DNA of 64,000 nt from Sulfitobacter sp. S223 (GCF_025143825.1 NZ_CP083560.1:1240001-1304000), one strand, 5' to 3'. Positions 8,498 to 17,814 are shown, counted from the stretch's first letter. A program made the numbers and translations. Notes: generated from the letters alone by a model not told the origin.

Positions 8498-9519
8498 GAG
8501 CCTTCCCCACTGTCTTCGGAGGTGTCTAGGCTTTCGCCTTCAAAATGGGTGGGCACAACGCGGGCATTCCAGCCATTTTCGTTCAGGTATTGGGTGAATA
8601 TATCCGTGTAACCGTGTGTTACGTATATGTTTTCCGCTCCCGTTTGTTTGATTGCCCAAAGCAGTCCGGACCAGTCTGCATGGTCCGAGATCACAAAGCC
8701 GCGGTCACCGGCACGGCGGCGGCGTACGCCGCGCATCGCCATCCAACCAGAGGCGAAACCGCTTTCTTGCGGACCGAATTTTTTCGACCAAGCGGACCCC
8801 AGCGCGGAGGGTGGTGCGATGACCATTGCACCGGGGTGGGTTTTGGCGGTGACATCCTTGTCGGCCAAGACCGTGTCGGGCAGCGTGATGCCTTGTGCGC
8901 GCATGACGGCATTGGTTTTTTCGACGGCAGTATGGCACAGTACGGGACCAATTGCTGGGTCCAGCATAGACATCAATCTTTGCGCCTTGCCCAAGGAGTA
9001 CGCCCCCAGAACGGCCGTCTTCCCCGCCTGTGCGCAGCCGCGCCACCAATCATTTAACTGTGCCGCGACAACGTCTTGGGGCTGCCACCGGAACACCGGA
9101 AGGCCAAAGGTGCTTTCGGTGATGAAGTGATGGCAGCGAAGGGGTTCAAACGGCGTGCTAAGGCCATCGTCAATGGTTTTGTAGTCACCGGATGCGACCC
9201 AAACCTCACCACCAACCTCAACACGGATTTGCGCCGATCCGGGGACATGGCCTGCGGGGTGGAACGACACTGTTGCCCCGCCAATGCGCCGCTGCTCACC
9301 ATAGGCGATGCCGTCGGCTTCAATCTCTCCCAGACGGTGGCGAATAACGGGCAGGGCATCGTGGGTGGCCAGATAGCGGCCCATCCCCCAGCGTGCGTGA
9401 TCAGAGTGGCCGTGTGTGATCAGCGCGCGATCTACTTGCCGCCAAGGATCAATATAGAAATCTCCGGCAGGACAGTAAATGCCTTCTGGCGTAAATGTAA
9501 GTACGGGCTCATGGGTCAT
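8494..9519 (-). CDS. Ligase-associated DNA exonuclease (metallo-beta-lactamase fold)
   Basis: 341 residues. The metal-binding signature HGHSDH is at residues 36-41 (His36, His38, Asp40, His41), and later motifs include FHPAGHVPGSAQ, ASGDYK and ISDHADW, as in beta-CASP-like nucleases. The family is predicted to process DNA ends for the adjacent ligase. The stop codon overlaps the ligase start (ATGA). The preceding hydrolase gene ends 38 bp upstream. Confidence 0.9.
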   Translation of the reverse strand: MTHEPVLTFTPEGIYCPAGDFYIDPWRQVDRALITHGHSDHARWGMGRYLATHDALPVIRHRLGEIEADGIAYGEQRRIGGATVSFHPAGHVPGSAQIRVEVGGEVWVASGDYKTIDDGLSTPFEPLRCHHFITESTFGLPVFRWQPQDVVAAQLNDWWRGCAQAGKTAVLGAYSLGKAQRLMSMLDPAIGPVLCHTAVEKTNAVMRAQGITLPDTVLADKDVTAKTHPGAMVIAPPSALGSAWSKKFGPQESGFASGWMAMRGVRRRRAGDRGFVISDHADWSGLLWAIKQTGAENIYVTHGYTDIFTQYLNENGWNARVVPTHFEGESLDTSEDSGEGS

Positions 9520-9557
9520 GCCCCACTATCTAGGCGCCTTGGCGCGCAGGGCCAGCC

Positions 9558-10505
9558 CTAGCCGGTGGTTGTGTTGAGAAACAGGGATGTCATCTCGTCA
9601 AAGATGGGCTGCCTTATGGCGGGAACTTCCATAAGCACTTCATGCTCGCCGCCCTCAACCTTGCGCAATTGGCCACCTTTCCAGTTCTGCATGCGGGTCT
9701 CGATGCGCGGGATGTCGACGATCCTTTCATTGGTGCCGACATAGGCGATACAGGGCAGGTTCGGGGCGGCGCGCTGGGACAGATGTTTGGTCTCAATCAG
9801 CGCTTCCCGCAGCCAGATATAGCTCGGCCCGCCAAGCTTGAGCGCGGGGTGGGCCGTGATTTGGTCGCGCATCATGTCGAACATCTCCTCGTCTGAGGTG
9901 AGCAGATTATCGTCAAACGGAGCGGTCAGAACGTAAGGTTCGCGCGTGGTGCCAACCGGCAGGCGGTGACCTTGGTTGAATTTCGGCATGAAGGTGCTGA
10001 GAAGCTTTGCGGGCATGCGCATGTGTGGCGACATGTAGATGCCCCACATCGGGCCGGTGAACGCGGCTGCCTGCACGGCCAGCCCCTCCATGACAGCCCG
10101 TAGGCCGATGCAGCCCCCCATAGAGTGGGCAACCATAAAATAGGGGCGGGGCAGGTTAAGCGCCCGTGCGGCGCGCATCGCTGCTGCGACGTCTTTTTGA
10201 TAATCGGGGAAGTGGTCGATGTGACCGGTAAGCGGGTCTTCAAGCAGCCGGTCGGCCAACCCCTGGCCGCGCCAGTCAATCGCAATAGAGGCAAGGCCGC
10301 GCTTCGCAAACTCTGCAGCAGCGTCCCCGTATTTTTCGATATATTCGGTGCGACCGGGGAAGATAAGAACAGTGCCGCGCGCGCCCGCTTTTTCCCAGAC
10401 ACCAAGACGGATCTTCACCCCGTCAGAGGTTTCGACCCAATAGGCCGCTGCCGGATCCGGTCCGGGGTGGATGTCTGTGTAAATCGGGGCGGGCGCGAGC
10501 GGCAT
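9558..10505 (-). CDS. Alpha/beta hydrolase (lysophospholipase / monoacylglycerol lipase-like)
   Basis: 315 residues. The nucleophile elbow is AHSMGG with Ser128. The oxyanion region LIFPGRTEYIEKYG and the segment IDWRGQGLADRLL are typical of the serine aminopeptidase-S33 / PldB-like subfamily. A late His in GGEHEVLME would complete the triad. No signal peptide, so it is probably cytoplasmic and acts on lysophospholipids or monoacylglycerols; substrate not provable here. It starts 11 bp after the SCP2-like gene stop, so the two are probably co-transcribed and may share a lipid role. Confidence 0.85.
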   Translation of the reverse strand: MPLAPAPIYTDIHPGPDPAAAYWVETSDGVKIRLGVWEKAGARGTVLIFPGRTEYIEKYGDAAAEFAKRGLASIAIDWRGQGLADRLLEDPLTGHIDHFPDYQKDVAAAMRAARALNLPRPYFMVAHSMGGCIGLRAVMEGLAVQAAAFTGPMWGIYMSPHMRMPAKLLSTFMPKFNQGHRLPVGTTREPYVLTAPFDDNLLTSDEEMFDMMRDQITAHPALKLGGPSYIWLREALIETKHLSQRAAPNLPCIAYVGTNERIVDIPRIETRMQNWKGGQLRKVEGGEHEVLMEVPAIRQPIFDEMTSLFLNTTTG

Positions 10506-10516
10506 TTCAGGTTAGG

Positions 10517-10807
10517 TCATGCGAGGGCGGAGGCCAGCTTCATCGCCATACCCATGTCGCCATCAACTTTGAGCTTGCCTGTCATGAAGGCGGATGTCGG
10601 GTTCGTTTCGCCATCCATCATGCCTTGGAATGTCTCGGGGTCAGCGCTGAGCGTTACGTCTGCTTCTTCATCGCCTGCGCGCGCGCCGCTGTCGTCTACC
10701 ATCACACAGCCTTCGCCTTCGATATCGAACTTGACGGTGCCGCCGATATCCACACCAGACATCTTTTCGCCCAGTACTTTCACAGCTTCGTTAATAACTT
10801 CACTCAT
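10517..10807 (-). CDS. SCP2 sterol-binding domain protein
   Basis: 96 residues starting MSEVINEAVKVLGEKMSG; an AAGGG ribosome binding site decides this start over an in-frame ATG at 10861. The pattern VKFDIEGEGCVMVDD...ADVTLSADPETFQGMMDGE...AFMTGKLKVDGDMGMAMKLA is the SCP2 lipid-carrier fold in single-domain form. These proteins hold fatty acids, lipids or sterol-like molecules in a hydrophobic tunnel. It is the first gene of a probable minus-strand operon with the neighbouring hydrolase and is divergent from the TPR gene. Confidence 0.88.
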   Translation of the reverse strand: MSEVINEAVKVLGEKMSGVDIGGTVKFDIEGEGCVMVDDSGARAGDEEADVTLSADPETFQGMMDGETNPTSAFMTGKLKVDGDMGMAMKLASALA

Positions 10808-10881
10808 TTTTAGCCCTTTTTTGGCAAATGGGGCGGAGGTCTCTGGAAATCGCTCCGCCACCTGTTACATTCACTTTTGTT

Positions 10882-11439
10882 ATGCGTATGAACATCGTCA
10901 ACCTCAAACATACCGTTGCGGCAATTGGTGCTGTTGTGTTGCTCTGCAACCCTGTGATCGCGCAGGAGCGGATCGATACGCTGTTGGAAACGCTGCGCAC
11001 GGCCCCTGCGGAACAGGCGCAAGCTGCCCAGCGGGACGTTGAACGCGAATGGGCGCGGTCAGGGTCTGCTGCGATGGATTTATTGCTCAAACGCGGGCGT
11101 GAAGCGCTCTCTGTGGGCGAATTCGGCGTGGCAATAGATCATTTGACCGCTTTGACCGATCATGCGCCAGATTTCGCCGAAGGGTTTCATGCCCGCGCAA
11201 CAGCCTATTACCGCGCCGAACTATACGGACCGGCGCTGGATGATCTGGAAAAGGCTCTGGCGCTTAATCCGGATAATTACAACGCGATCTTCGGCCTTGC
11301 CGTGCTCTTTGAAGAGCTCGGAGACAGCCGTCGTGCCGCACAACTTTACCGCCGCGTTCTGGCGATAAACCCGCATCACGAGAATGCCGAAAAGGCGCTT
11401 GAACAGCTCAAAACCGAAGGTATTGGGCGGACCCTCTGA
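10882..11439 (+). CDS. Exported TPR-repeat protein
   Basis: About 185 residues. A signal peptide is visible (MRMNIVNLKHTVAAIGAVVL, cleavage probable after PVIA before QER). The mature part contains tetratricopeptide repeats, for example around FAEGFHARATAYYRAELYG, ALDDLEKALALNPDNYNAIF and AAQLYRRVLAINPHHENAE. It is probably a periplasmic scaffold. The start is taken at 10882; the ATG at 10888 is also possible. The helicase gene starts 19 bp after its stop, so they are likely co-transcribed. Confidence 0.8.
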   Translation: MRMNIVNLKHTVAAIGAVVLLCNPVIAQERIDTLLETLRTAPAEQAQAAQRDVEREWARSGSAAMDLLLKRGREALSVGEFGVAIDHLTALTDHAPDFAEGFHARATAYYRAELYGPALDDLEKALALNPDNYNAIFGLAVLFEELGDSRRAAQLYRRVLAINPHHENAEKALEQLKTEGIGRTL

Positions 11440-11458
11440 TCCAAGTGAGGAAATTGCG

Positions 11459-14356
11459 GTGAATACGCAAGGCAGGGTCGTGGCCGTTTTGGGCCCGACG
11501 AATACCGGCAAGACAACCTATGCCATCGAGCGGATGCTGGCGCACAGGACAGGGGTAATCGGCCTGCCTTTGCGATTGCTGGCACGCGAGGTGTATGATC
11601 GCATTGTTGCGGTGCGCGGACCCTCCGTAGTGGCATTGGTCACCGGCGAAGAACGGATTGTGCCGCCCCGCACGCAATATTGGGTTTGCACTGTTGAGGC
11701 GATGCCCGAAGGGATGGGCGCGGATTTTGCGGCTGTAGATGAAATACAGCTGTGTGCCGACCCTGAGCGTGGGCATGTTTTTACCGACCGATTATTGCGG
11801 ATGCGGGGGCTACACGAGACGCTTTTCATGGGCTCTGATACCATGCGCGGAACCATTGCAGCGCTTATACCAGAGGCACAGTTTGTGCGGCGCGAGCGAA
11901 TGTCGGAATTGACCTATGCAGGTCAGAAAAAGATAAGTCGGATGCGTCCGCGCAGCGCAATTGTCGGTTTTTCGGTTGAGAATGTGTATGCTATTGCGGA
12001 GCTGATCCGTCGTCAAAAGGGCGGTGCGGCCGTCGTTATGGGTGCGCTTTCACCCCGTACGCGGAACGCGCAGGTTGAGATGTATCAGAACGGCGAGGTC
12101 GACTACCTTGTCGCAACCGACGCCATTGGAATGGGCCTTAATCTGGACGTGGATCACGTAGCGTTTTCCAGTCTAAGCAAATTTGACGGACGCCGGATGC
12201 GTCCGCTTGCGCCAAATGAGCTTGCCCAGATCGCGGGGCGGGCAGGGCGCGGAATGAAGAACGGGTCCTTCGGGGTTACCGGTGATGCGCCGCCCTTGGA
12301 TGAAGGTGTTGCGCGGGCGATCATGGATCACCAGTTCACGCCGCAGAATAAAATCAACTGGCGCAATCACCGTTTGCAGTTCGGGTCAATCGATCGTCTG
12401 ATAATGTCGCTTGAAGAGGCGCCGGATAACGAGCGTCTGGTCAGGGCGCGTGAAGCAGACGATCTGCGTGCGCTCAAGGCGTTGGGTCAAGACGCCGAGG
12501 TTGCGGCGCGTTGTACGGATGGTCCGTCGGTAAAGCTGTTGTGGGATGTTTGCCGCATTCCAGACTTTCGCGGCATCAGCCATGCAGAGCATGCCAATCT
12601 GCTGGAGATGATTTACAACTATCTGCACCAGCGTGGCAGTCTGCCTGATGACTGGCTTGCGCGACAAATTAAGCGCATAGATCGAACCGATGGCGACATT
12701 GATGCGTTGTCTAAACGACTGGCTTTTATTCGCACTTGGACGTACGTCACCCAGCGCAAAGGCTGGACAAGTGACGAAAGTCATTGGCGCGGGCAAGCAC
12801 GTGTCGTAGAAGACAGACTGTCGGACGCCTTGCACGAACGTCTGACGCAAAGATTTGTAGACCGGCGCACATCCGTGCTTTTGCGCCGGCTAGGACAGAA
12901 GGAAGCCATGGTGGCCGAAGTTAATGATACCGGTGAAGTGACCGTCGAAGGCGAATTTGTAGGCAAGCTGGACGGTTTCCGTTTCCGCGCAGACAAAGGC
13001 GCCGGGACGGCCGAAACGAAGACGATCAAAACAGCCGCCCTGCAGGCGCTGGCGCCGCAGTTCCATTTGCGCGCGGATCGTTTCTATAATGCGCCGGATA
13101 CGGAAATCGATTTCACCGAGCAGGGCGGCCTTATTTGGGGCAGCTCCGCAGTGGGCAAGCTGGTTGCGGGCTCTGACGGTCTTAAGCCGCAAGTAGAAGT
13201 ATTTGTGGACGATGTCGCTGGTCCGGAGGTTGCCCAAAAAGTGCAGCGCCGTTTGCAGCACTTTATTGACCGCAAGGTCGCCAGCCTGTTCGAGCCACTT
13301 ATCGCTCTGCAGAAAGATGAGGCTCTGACAGGTCTCGCACGTGGTTTTGCGTTCCGTATGGTTGAGAACTTCGGCGTGATTTCGCGGGCCGACATTGCTG
13401 AAGAAGTTAAAGCGTTGGATCAGGATGCGCGCGGCGCATTGCGCAAACACGGCATCCGCTTTGGTCAGTTCACGATCTTCCTGCCGCTTCTGTTGAAGCC
13501 CGCGCCAACGCGTCTGCGTCTGGTGCTGTGGTCCTTGACGAAGGGTCTTTCCGAGTTCCCCGAATCGCCCCCTCCTGGATTGGTGACAATTCCGGTAGAA
13601 GCAGGCGCGCCAGCTGGTGCCGACACGATGGCAGGCTACCGCAATGCAGGCAGCCGTGCGATCCGGATCGATATGCTTGAGCGTCTGGCAGATATGCTGC
13701 GCGGCGAAGATTCGCGCGGCGGGTTTGAGGCGAAGGCTGACATGCTCTCCATCTCTGGCACAACGCTTGAGCAATTTGCAGACCTGATGAAGGGCCTTGG
13801 CTACAACGCTGAAGCCGGTCAACGGCCCAAGGTCAAGTCGGTCACGCAAGTTATGCCCGAGGCTGCCAAGGATTTGCCTGCTGATACACCGATAATGGAT
13901 GTCTCTGACGCGGCACCTGCCGGTGGGATCACAGAACAGCCTGTACCGCCGTCTGCGGCCGATGTGCCCGAAGGCACAGGGACAATCATGGACGAGGGGA
14001 CAGCCCCCATCGCAGCGGAGCCCGAGGATCAGGGTGAGGTAGAAGCAGCTATCTCCGAGATGTCCGAAGGTGAAACGCCGCAGGGCACAGCAGCTGACGC
14101 TCAAATCGCGGGTGCGGAGATGGAAACCTTCTACACCTTCACATGGGCCCGCGCGCCGCGGCGTCAACCTGCCGGCGGTGATCGTCCCAAGGGTAAGGGC
14201 AAGCCTAATCCGCGGGGCAAAAAGGGCCAGCGCGATGGAGGCAAAGGTGGCAACAAAAGCCAGAACTTCTCTGCCCGTCCTCCGAAGGCTGAAAAGAAGA
14301 TCGATCCCGATAATCCGTTTGCCGCGGCTCTGATGGGCCTCAAAAACGACAAGTGA
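11459..14356 (+). CDS. SUV3-like ATP-dependent RNA helicase
   Basis: 965 residues from a GTG start, chosen because a GAGGA box lies at good spacing and an upstream ATG (11384) would overlap the TPR gene by 56 bp. Walker A is GPTNTGKT (12-19) and the DExH-type motif is DEIQ (94-97); helicase motif VI appears as QIAGRAGRG. This is the bacterial counterpart of mitochondrial SUV3, an RNA helicase of RNA turnover. The C-terminal third is a low-complexity acidic stretch followed by a Gly/Lys-rich basic tail that may bind RNA. The next gene starts inside its stop codon (GTGA). Confidence 0.92.
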   Translation: MNTQGRVVAVLGPTNTGKTTYAIERMLAHRTGVIGLPLRLLAREVYDRIVAVRGPSVVALVTGEERIVPPRTQYWVCTVEAMPEGMGADFAAVDEIQLCADPERGHVFTDRLLRMRGLHETLFMGSDTMRGTIAALIPEAQFVRRERMSELTYAGQKKISRMRPRSAIVGFSVENVYAIAELIRRQKGGAAVVMGALSPRTRNAQVEMYQNGEVDYLVATDAIGMGLNLDVDHVAFSSLSKFDGRRMRPLAPNELAQIAGRAGRGMKNGSFGVTGDAPPLDEGVARAIMDHQFTPQNKINWRNHRLQFGSIDRLIMSLEEAPDNERLVRAREADDLRALKALGQDAEVAARCTDGPSVKLLWDVCRIPDFRGISHAEHANLLEMIYNYLHQRGSLPDDWLARQIKRIDRTDGDIDALSKRLAFIRTWTYVTQRKGWTSDESHWRGQARVVEDRLSDALHERLTQRFVDRRTSVLLRRLGQKEAMVAEVNDTGEVTVEGEFVGKLDGFRFRADKGAGTAETKTIKTAALQALAPQFHLRADRFYNAPDTEIDFTEQGGLIWGSSAVGKLVAGSDGLKPQVEVFVDDVAGPEVAQKVQRRLQHFIDRKVASLFEPLIALQKDEALTGLARGFAFRMVENFGVISRADIAEEVKALDQDARGALRKHGIRFGQFTIFLPLLLKPAPTRLRLVLWSLTKGLSEFPESPPPGLVTIPVEAGAPAGADTMAGYRNAGSRAIRIDMLERLADMLRGEDSRGGFEAKADMLSISGTTLEQFADLMKGLGYNAEAGQRPKVKSVTQVMPEAAKDLPADTPIMDVSDAAPAGGITEQPVPPSAADVPEGTGTIMDEGTAPIAAEPEDQGEVEAAISEMSEGETPQGTAADAQIAGAEMETFYTFTWARAPRRQPAGGDRPKGKGKPNPRGKKGQRDGGKGGNKSQNFSARPPKAEKKIDPDNPFAAALMGLKNDK

Positions 14357-14742
14357 GCGAAGCGTCGGCCGACAAACTACGCCTCGACAAGTGGTTGTGG
14401 TACGCGCGTTTTTATAAAACACGGTCTCTGGCGGCAAGCATTGTCGCCGGGGGCGCTGTTCGGATCAATGGCACGCCTGCTTCCAAACGCAGCACAACCA
14501 TCACCGCAGGTGATGTGCTGACTTTTTCAAAAGACGATCATATTCGCGTGATACGGGTCGAAGCTTGCGGGACGCGGCGCGGTCCTGCGCCCGAAGCGCA
14601 GGCTCTTTATACCGATATGGCGCCCCCTGAACGCAAAACCGAGGAAAAAGTCCCTCATAACCCCGCATTTGAAGGAAAAGGTCGTCCGACTAAACGTGAC
14701 CGGCGACAGCTTGATCTTTCTAAGGCGCGCCACCTTGAATGA
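14353..14742 (+). CDS. S4-domain RNA-binding protein (Hsp15-like)
   Basis: 129 residues from a GTG codon overlapping the helicase stop (GTGA), a sign of translational coupling. The S4 domain covers about 9-70 (RLDKWLWYARFYKTRSLA...GAVRINGTPASKRSTTI). The C-terminus is basic (KGRPTKRDRRQL). It resembles HslR/Hsp15, which binds stalled 50S subunits carrying nascent chains. Coupling to an RNA helicase suggests a shared RNA role. Confidence 0.87.
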   Translation: MSEASADKLRLDKWLWYARFYKTRSLAASIVAGGAVRINGTPASKRSTTITAGDVLTFSKDDHIRVIRVEACGTRRGPAPEAQALYTDMAPPERKTEEKVPHNPAFEGKGRPTKRDRRQLDLSKARHLE

Positions 14743-14796
14743 TTGCGCTTGCTGAATTAGCTACGGCGCAAGCCAACCTGATTGAGACATTCCTCC

Positions 14797-15132
14797 ATGA
14801 CCTATATCGTGAACGACGCCTGCATCGCCTGCAAATACACCGACTGTGTAGAAGTTTGCCCGGTGGATTGTTTTTATGAGGGCGAGAACATGCTCGTGAT
14901 TCATCCTGACGAATGCATCGACTGCGGCGTATGCGAACCCGAGTGTCCGGCAGACGCAATCCGCCCTGATACCGAGCCGGACATGGAGAAGTGGGTGGAG
15001 TTCAACCGGAAGTACTCCGAGCTTTGGCCGGTGATCATCACCAAGAAAGATCCGCTGCCTGCCGCCGAAGAAATGGATGGCAAAGAAGGTAAGATGGATC
15101 TCTTTTCCGAGGCACCCGGCGAGGGCGGTTAG
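14797..15132 (+). CDS. fdxA: 7Fe ferredoxin FdxA
   Basis: 111 residues. Cys9, Cys17 and Cys50 fit a [3Fe-4S] cluster and Cys21, Cys40, Cys43 and Cys46 fit a [4Fe-4S] cluster, by comparison with Azotobacter-type ferredoxin I; Cys12 and Cys25 are extra cysteines also known in that family. It is a low-potential cytoplasmic electron carrier, partner unknown. The start [10 protein letters not shown] at 14797 is the family start. A strong terminator follows 67 bp after the stop. Confidence 0.95.
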   Translation: MTYIVNDACIACKYTDCVEVCPVDCFYEGENMLVIHPDECIDCGVCEPECPADAIRPDTEPDMEKWVEFNRKYSELWPVIITKKDPLPAAEEMDGKEGKMDLFSEAPGEGG

Positions 15133-15199
15133 AATCAAGACAGGCGATTCGGTGCATATGGGGCTTTCTGGCTCTTTAGCGTTGCTGCATTGCTTTAGG

Positions 15200-15224
15200 G
15201 GCCCCTTTCTTAGGGGCCTTTTTT
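15200..15224 (+). terminator. Rho-independent terminator after fdxA
   Basis: Perfect stem GGCCCCT (15200-15206) / AGGGGCC (15212-15218) with a 5-base loop, followed by six T (15219-15224). Confidence 0.92.
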
Positions 15225-15305
15225 ATGTTATAGTGCGCCCAATGACACCTTGTTTTACACATATAGACGCCACCCTGCCACGGCGCATCTGACACCCGAA
15301 TTTCA

Positions 15306-15344
15306 GCACAGCATTCGCGGGCTATTGCCCGCTGGTTGCTGTGC
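15306..15344 (+). promoter_or_regulatory. Two-stem hairpin in the carD leader
   Basis: Outer stem GCACAGCA (15306-15313) / TGCTGTGC (15337-15344) and inner stem GCGGGC (15317-15322) / GCCCGC (15327-15332) with a TATT loop; all 14 pairs are perfect, with a small internal loop between the stems. It lies 46 bp before the carD start, downstream of the fdxA terminator. Only four T follow, so it may be an attenuator, a stabiliser or an unidentified RNA element. Confidence 0.6.
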
Positions 15345-15389
15345 GTTTTGTGCCTTCCTTGGCAAGGGGGCCGACCTAGGAGCCCAAAA

Positions 15390-15902
15390 ATGACCAAATC
15401 GAAAAAGCTTGATTTCCGCCCTAACGAGTTTGTTGTCTACCCTGCGCACGGCGTTGGGCAGATCGTATCGGTTGAAGAACAGGAAGTTGCCGGCATCACG
15501 CTGGAGCTCTTCGTGATCTCTTTCGAGAAGGACAAGATGACCCTACGTGTACCGACGCATAAAGCCACAGAGATTGGTATGCGCGCGCTCAGCTCACCTG
15601 ATGTGATCACCCACGCGATGAAAACCCTCAAGGGCAAGGCCAAGGTCAAGCGCGCCATGTGGTCCCGTCGTGCGCAAGAGTACGAACAAAAGATTAACTC
15701 GGGCGATCTGATCGCGATTGCCGAGGTGGTCCGCGATTTGCACCGCACCGATGACCAGCGCGAGCAGTCCTATTCAGAGCGTCAGCTTTATGAAGCCGCG
15801 CTTGAGCGTCTGACCCGCGAAGTTGCTGCTGTTTCTGGCGGTGACGAAATTGCGGCGGCCAAGCAGGTTGGTGATGTGCTGGAAAGCCGTATCGCCGCAT
15901 AA
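15390..15902 (+). CDS. carD: CarD/CdnL family transcription regulator
   Basis: 170 residues. The N-terminal CarD/TRCF RNA-polymerase-interaction domain begins FRPNEFVVYPAHGVGQIVSVEEQ, and the C-terminal part is helical and basic. Family members bind the RNA polymerase beta subunit and stabilise open promoter complexes, notably at rRNA promoters. The ATG at 15390 has an AGGAG box eight bases upstream. An unusually strong hairpin sits in the leader and a good terminator follows. Confidence 0.93.
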   Translation: MTKSKKLDFRPNEFVVYPAHGVGQIVSVEEQEVAGITLELFVISFEKDKMTLRVPTHKATEIGMRALSSPDVITHAMKTLKGKAKVKRAMWSRRAQEYEQKINSGDLIAIAEVVRDLHRTDDQREQSYSERQLYEAALERLTREVAAVSGGDEIAAAKQVGDVLESRIAA

Positions 15903-15924
15903 TCCGCGTGATAAAGTCAAAAAG

Positions 15925-15956
15925 GCCGCGTCAGCTTTGTCTGGCGCGGCTTTTTT
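15925..15956 (+). terminator. Rho-independent terminator after carD
   Basis: Stem GCCGCG (15925-15930) / CGCGGC (15945-15950), extended by internal pairs, followed by TTTTTT. It may also serve the convergent cobS gene, which ends at 15963. Confidence 0.9.
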
Positions 15957-15962
15957 GTTGAG

Positions 15963-16712
15963 CTAAAGTAGGCTCGCGCAGGTCAAAAGAACGGCTGTCT
16001 CGCTCAATTGCTGTGTTGCCCCCAACACATCGCCGGTCTGTCCGCTTATTTTGCGTTTGGCCAGAACGCCCATGGCTGCGCAGACGACAAGAGCCAAAAG
16101 CATAGGCACCACAAAGGCCCAGCCCAGACACAAGAAGGCGATGAGCGCTCCAATGCCGCAAGCGACGTTCGTCTGGCGTGCGGGGGCCTTGCCGACGCTA
16201 CGGGACAGGCCATCATTGCGGGCATGGGGGAGGGCGCGCATCAACACGGGCATCATCGCGCGCGACACAGCAGCAGCGGCCAGCACCGCGGATAGATTAT
16301 GCTCTAGCAGCGCAGCAACCGCGCTTAGGCGCAGGGTGAAAGCCACAACCAAGGCCAAGACGCCGTAGGTGCCGATCTGGCTATCTCGCATGATTTCAAG
16401 GCGCCGCTCAGGGCTGAAGCCGCCCCAGAATCCGTCAAAAACATCTGCAAGCCCGTCTTCGTGCATTGCCCCTGTCAGGACCGCCATTGCTGCCAGCACA
16501 AGCGCAGCAGCCCCAAAGACAGGCACGCCCAGCCCAAGCGCAAGCTGGCCCACCAGCGCTCCTGCAACCCCAACCAGCAGCCCAATCAACGGATAAGCCC
16601 AGACCGCCCGCGCGCCCTGCGCGAAAGCATCCTGCGGCAGATGCGGCAGCGGCAGGCGTGTTAGCAACACAGCAGCCAGCCAAACCTGACTGATGTGGTC
16701 GTTTTTATTCAT
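15963..16712 (-). CDS. cobS: Adenosylcobinamide-GDP ribazoletransferase
   Basis: 249 residues, hydrophobic with several membrane segments. The family signature is visible as GAMHEDGLADVFDGFWGG (acidic residues expected to bind metal and substrate). The enzyme joins adenosylcobinamide-GDP and alpha-ribazole in the last steps of cobalamin synthesis at the inner membrane; it is called CobV in the Pseudomonas nomenclature. It is divergent from cobT with 81 bp between starts. No cobalamin riboswitch is visible in that short gap. Confidence 0.93.
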   Translation of the reverse strand: MNKNDHISQVWLAAVLLTRLPLPHLPQDAFAQGARAVWAYPLIGLLVGVAGALVGQLALGLGVPVFGAAALVLAAMAVLTGAMHEDGLADVFDGFWGGFSPERRLEIMRDSQIGTYGVLALVVAFTLRLSAVAALLEHNLSAVLAAAAVSRAMMPVLMRALPHARNDGLSRSVGKAPARQTNVACGIGALIAFLCLGWAFVVPMLLALVVCAAMGVLAKRKISGQTGDVLGATQQLSETAVLLTCASLL

Positions 16713-16793
16713 AGGGTTGCCCCTTTCAACGCTTGTGAGCAGCGCCCCATTGGGTAAACAGGCGGGAACGGTCTGGCAATGAGGGTTTTAAAG

Positions 16794-17804
16794 ATGGCTG
16801 AGTTTTCTGATCTAGACGGGTTTCGCGCCGCGCTTGCGTCACTGCCTCAGCAAGATAGCACAGCGCTTTCAGGTGCTGCCGAACGAAATGGGCAGTTGAC
16901 CAAACCCCCGGGTGCATTGGGTCGGCTTGAGGATGTCGCCCAATGGTACGCTGCGTGGCGCGGCAATCCGGCACCCCGCATTACAGCCCCCCAGATTATC
17001 GTTTTTGCCGGCAATCACGGCGTGGCCGCACAAGGTGTGTCTGCTTTTCCGCCCGAAGTGACTGAGCAGATGGTCATGAATTTTCAACATGGCGGTGCGG
17101 CGATCAATCAACTGGCGCGCGTCGCCGGTGCGCATCTGGACGTGCATGCGCTAGAACTTGATCGTCCAACCGACGATTTCACCGAGGGTCCGGCGATGTC
17201 CGAGACTGATATGGTTGCAGCCCTGACAGCGGGCTGGGATGCCGTTCGCGCAGATACGGATCTGCTGGTGGTCGGAGAAATGGGGATCGGGAACACAACG
17301 CCTGCCGCAGCGCTTTCAGCCGCGCTGTTGGGGGGAGAAGCTGAAGACTGGACAGGACGCGGCACAGGCGTGGATGACGCGGGCCTTTTGAACAAGACCC
17401 GTGTGGTGGCCGAAGGCCTTGCGTTGCACAAAGGGCAGGGCGACGGGATAGAGACCCTGCGCCGTCTGGGTGGGCGTGAGCTGGCAGCGATGGTCGGCGC
17501 GATTGCGCGGGCACGTGCGCTGCGCATTCCGGTGATCCTTGATGGTTTCATCTGTACATCGGCGGCGGCTTGTCTGGCCTATACCCGCGATGGCGCGCTG
17601 GATCATTGCATCGCGGGCCACATGAGTGCCGAAGGCGCGCACCCACGTCTGCTGGAGGCGCTGGACAAGGAGCCGCTGTTAACACTCGGGTTGCGGTTGG
17701 GCGAAGCTTCTGGTGCCGCGCTGGCGATCAATATCGTCAAGGCAGCTGTAGAGTGTCACAGCGGGATGGCGACCTTTGCCGAAGCAGGCGTGAGCGGCGC
17801 CTAA
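16794..17804 (+). CDS. cobT: Nicotinate-nucleotide--dimethylbenzimidazole phosphoribosyltransferase
   Basis: 336 residues, usual family size. Recognisable segments are [42 protein letters not shown] and the C-terminal [11 protein letters not shown], which holds the conserved Glu expected to act as catalytic base. It makes alpha-ribazole 5'-phosphate for the lower ligand of cobalamin, the step before CobS. I chose the ATG at 16794 because a GAGGG box sits eight bases upstream; the ATG at 16779 lacks one. It is convergent with the antiporter gene, with 10 bp between stops. Confidence 0.93.
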   Translation: MAEFSDLDGFRAALASLPQQDSTALSGAAERNGQLTKPPGALGRLEDVAQWYAAWRGNPAPRITAPQIIVFAGNHGVAAQGVSAFPPEVTEQMVMNFQHGGAAINQLARVAGAHLDVHALELDRPTDDFTEGPAMSETDMVAALTAGWDAVRADTDLLVVGEMGIGNTTPAAALSAALLGGEAEDWTGRGTGVDDAGLLNKTRVVAEGLALHKGQGDGIETLRRLGGRELAAMVGAIARARALRIPVILDGFICTSAAACLAYTRDGALDHCIAGHMSAEGAHPRLLEALDKEPLLTLGLRLGEASGAALAINIVKAAVECHSGMATFAEAGVSGA

Positions 17805-17814
17805 TCACCTTACC

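Noticed and set aside
12890..14437. 515-codon reverse ORF opposite the SUV3-like helicase
   Set aside because: Shadow of a GC-rich gene: no recognisable domain, and the plus strand has clear helicase motifs and coupled neighbours.
16713..16793. Cobalamin riboswitch between cobS and cobT
   Set aside because: The gap is only 81 bp and shows no B12-box-like sequence.
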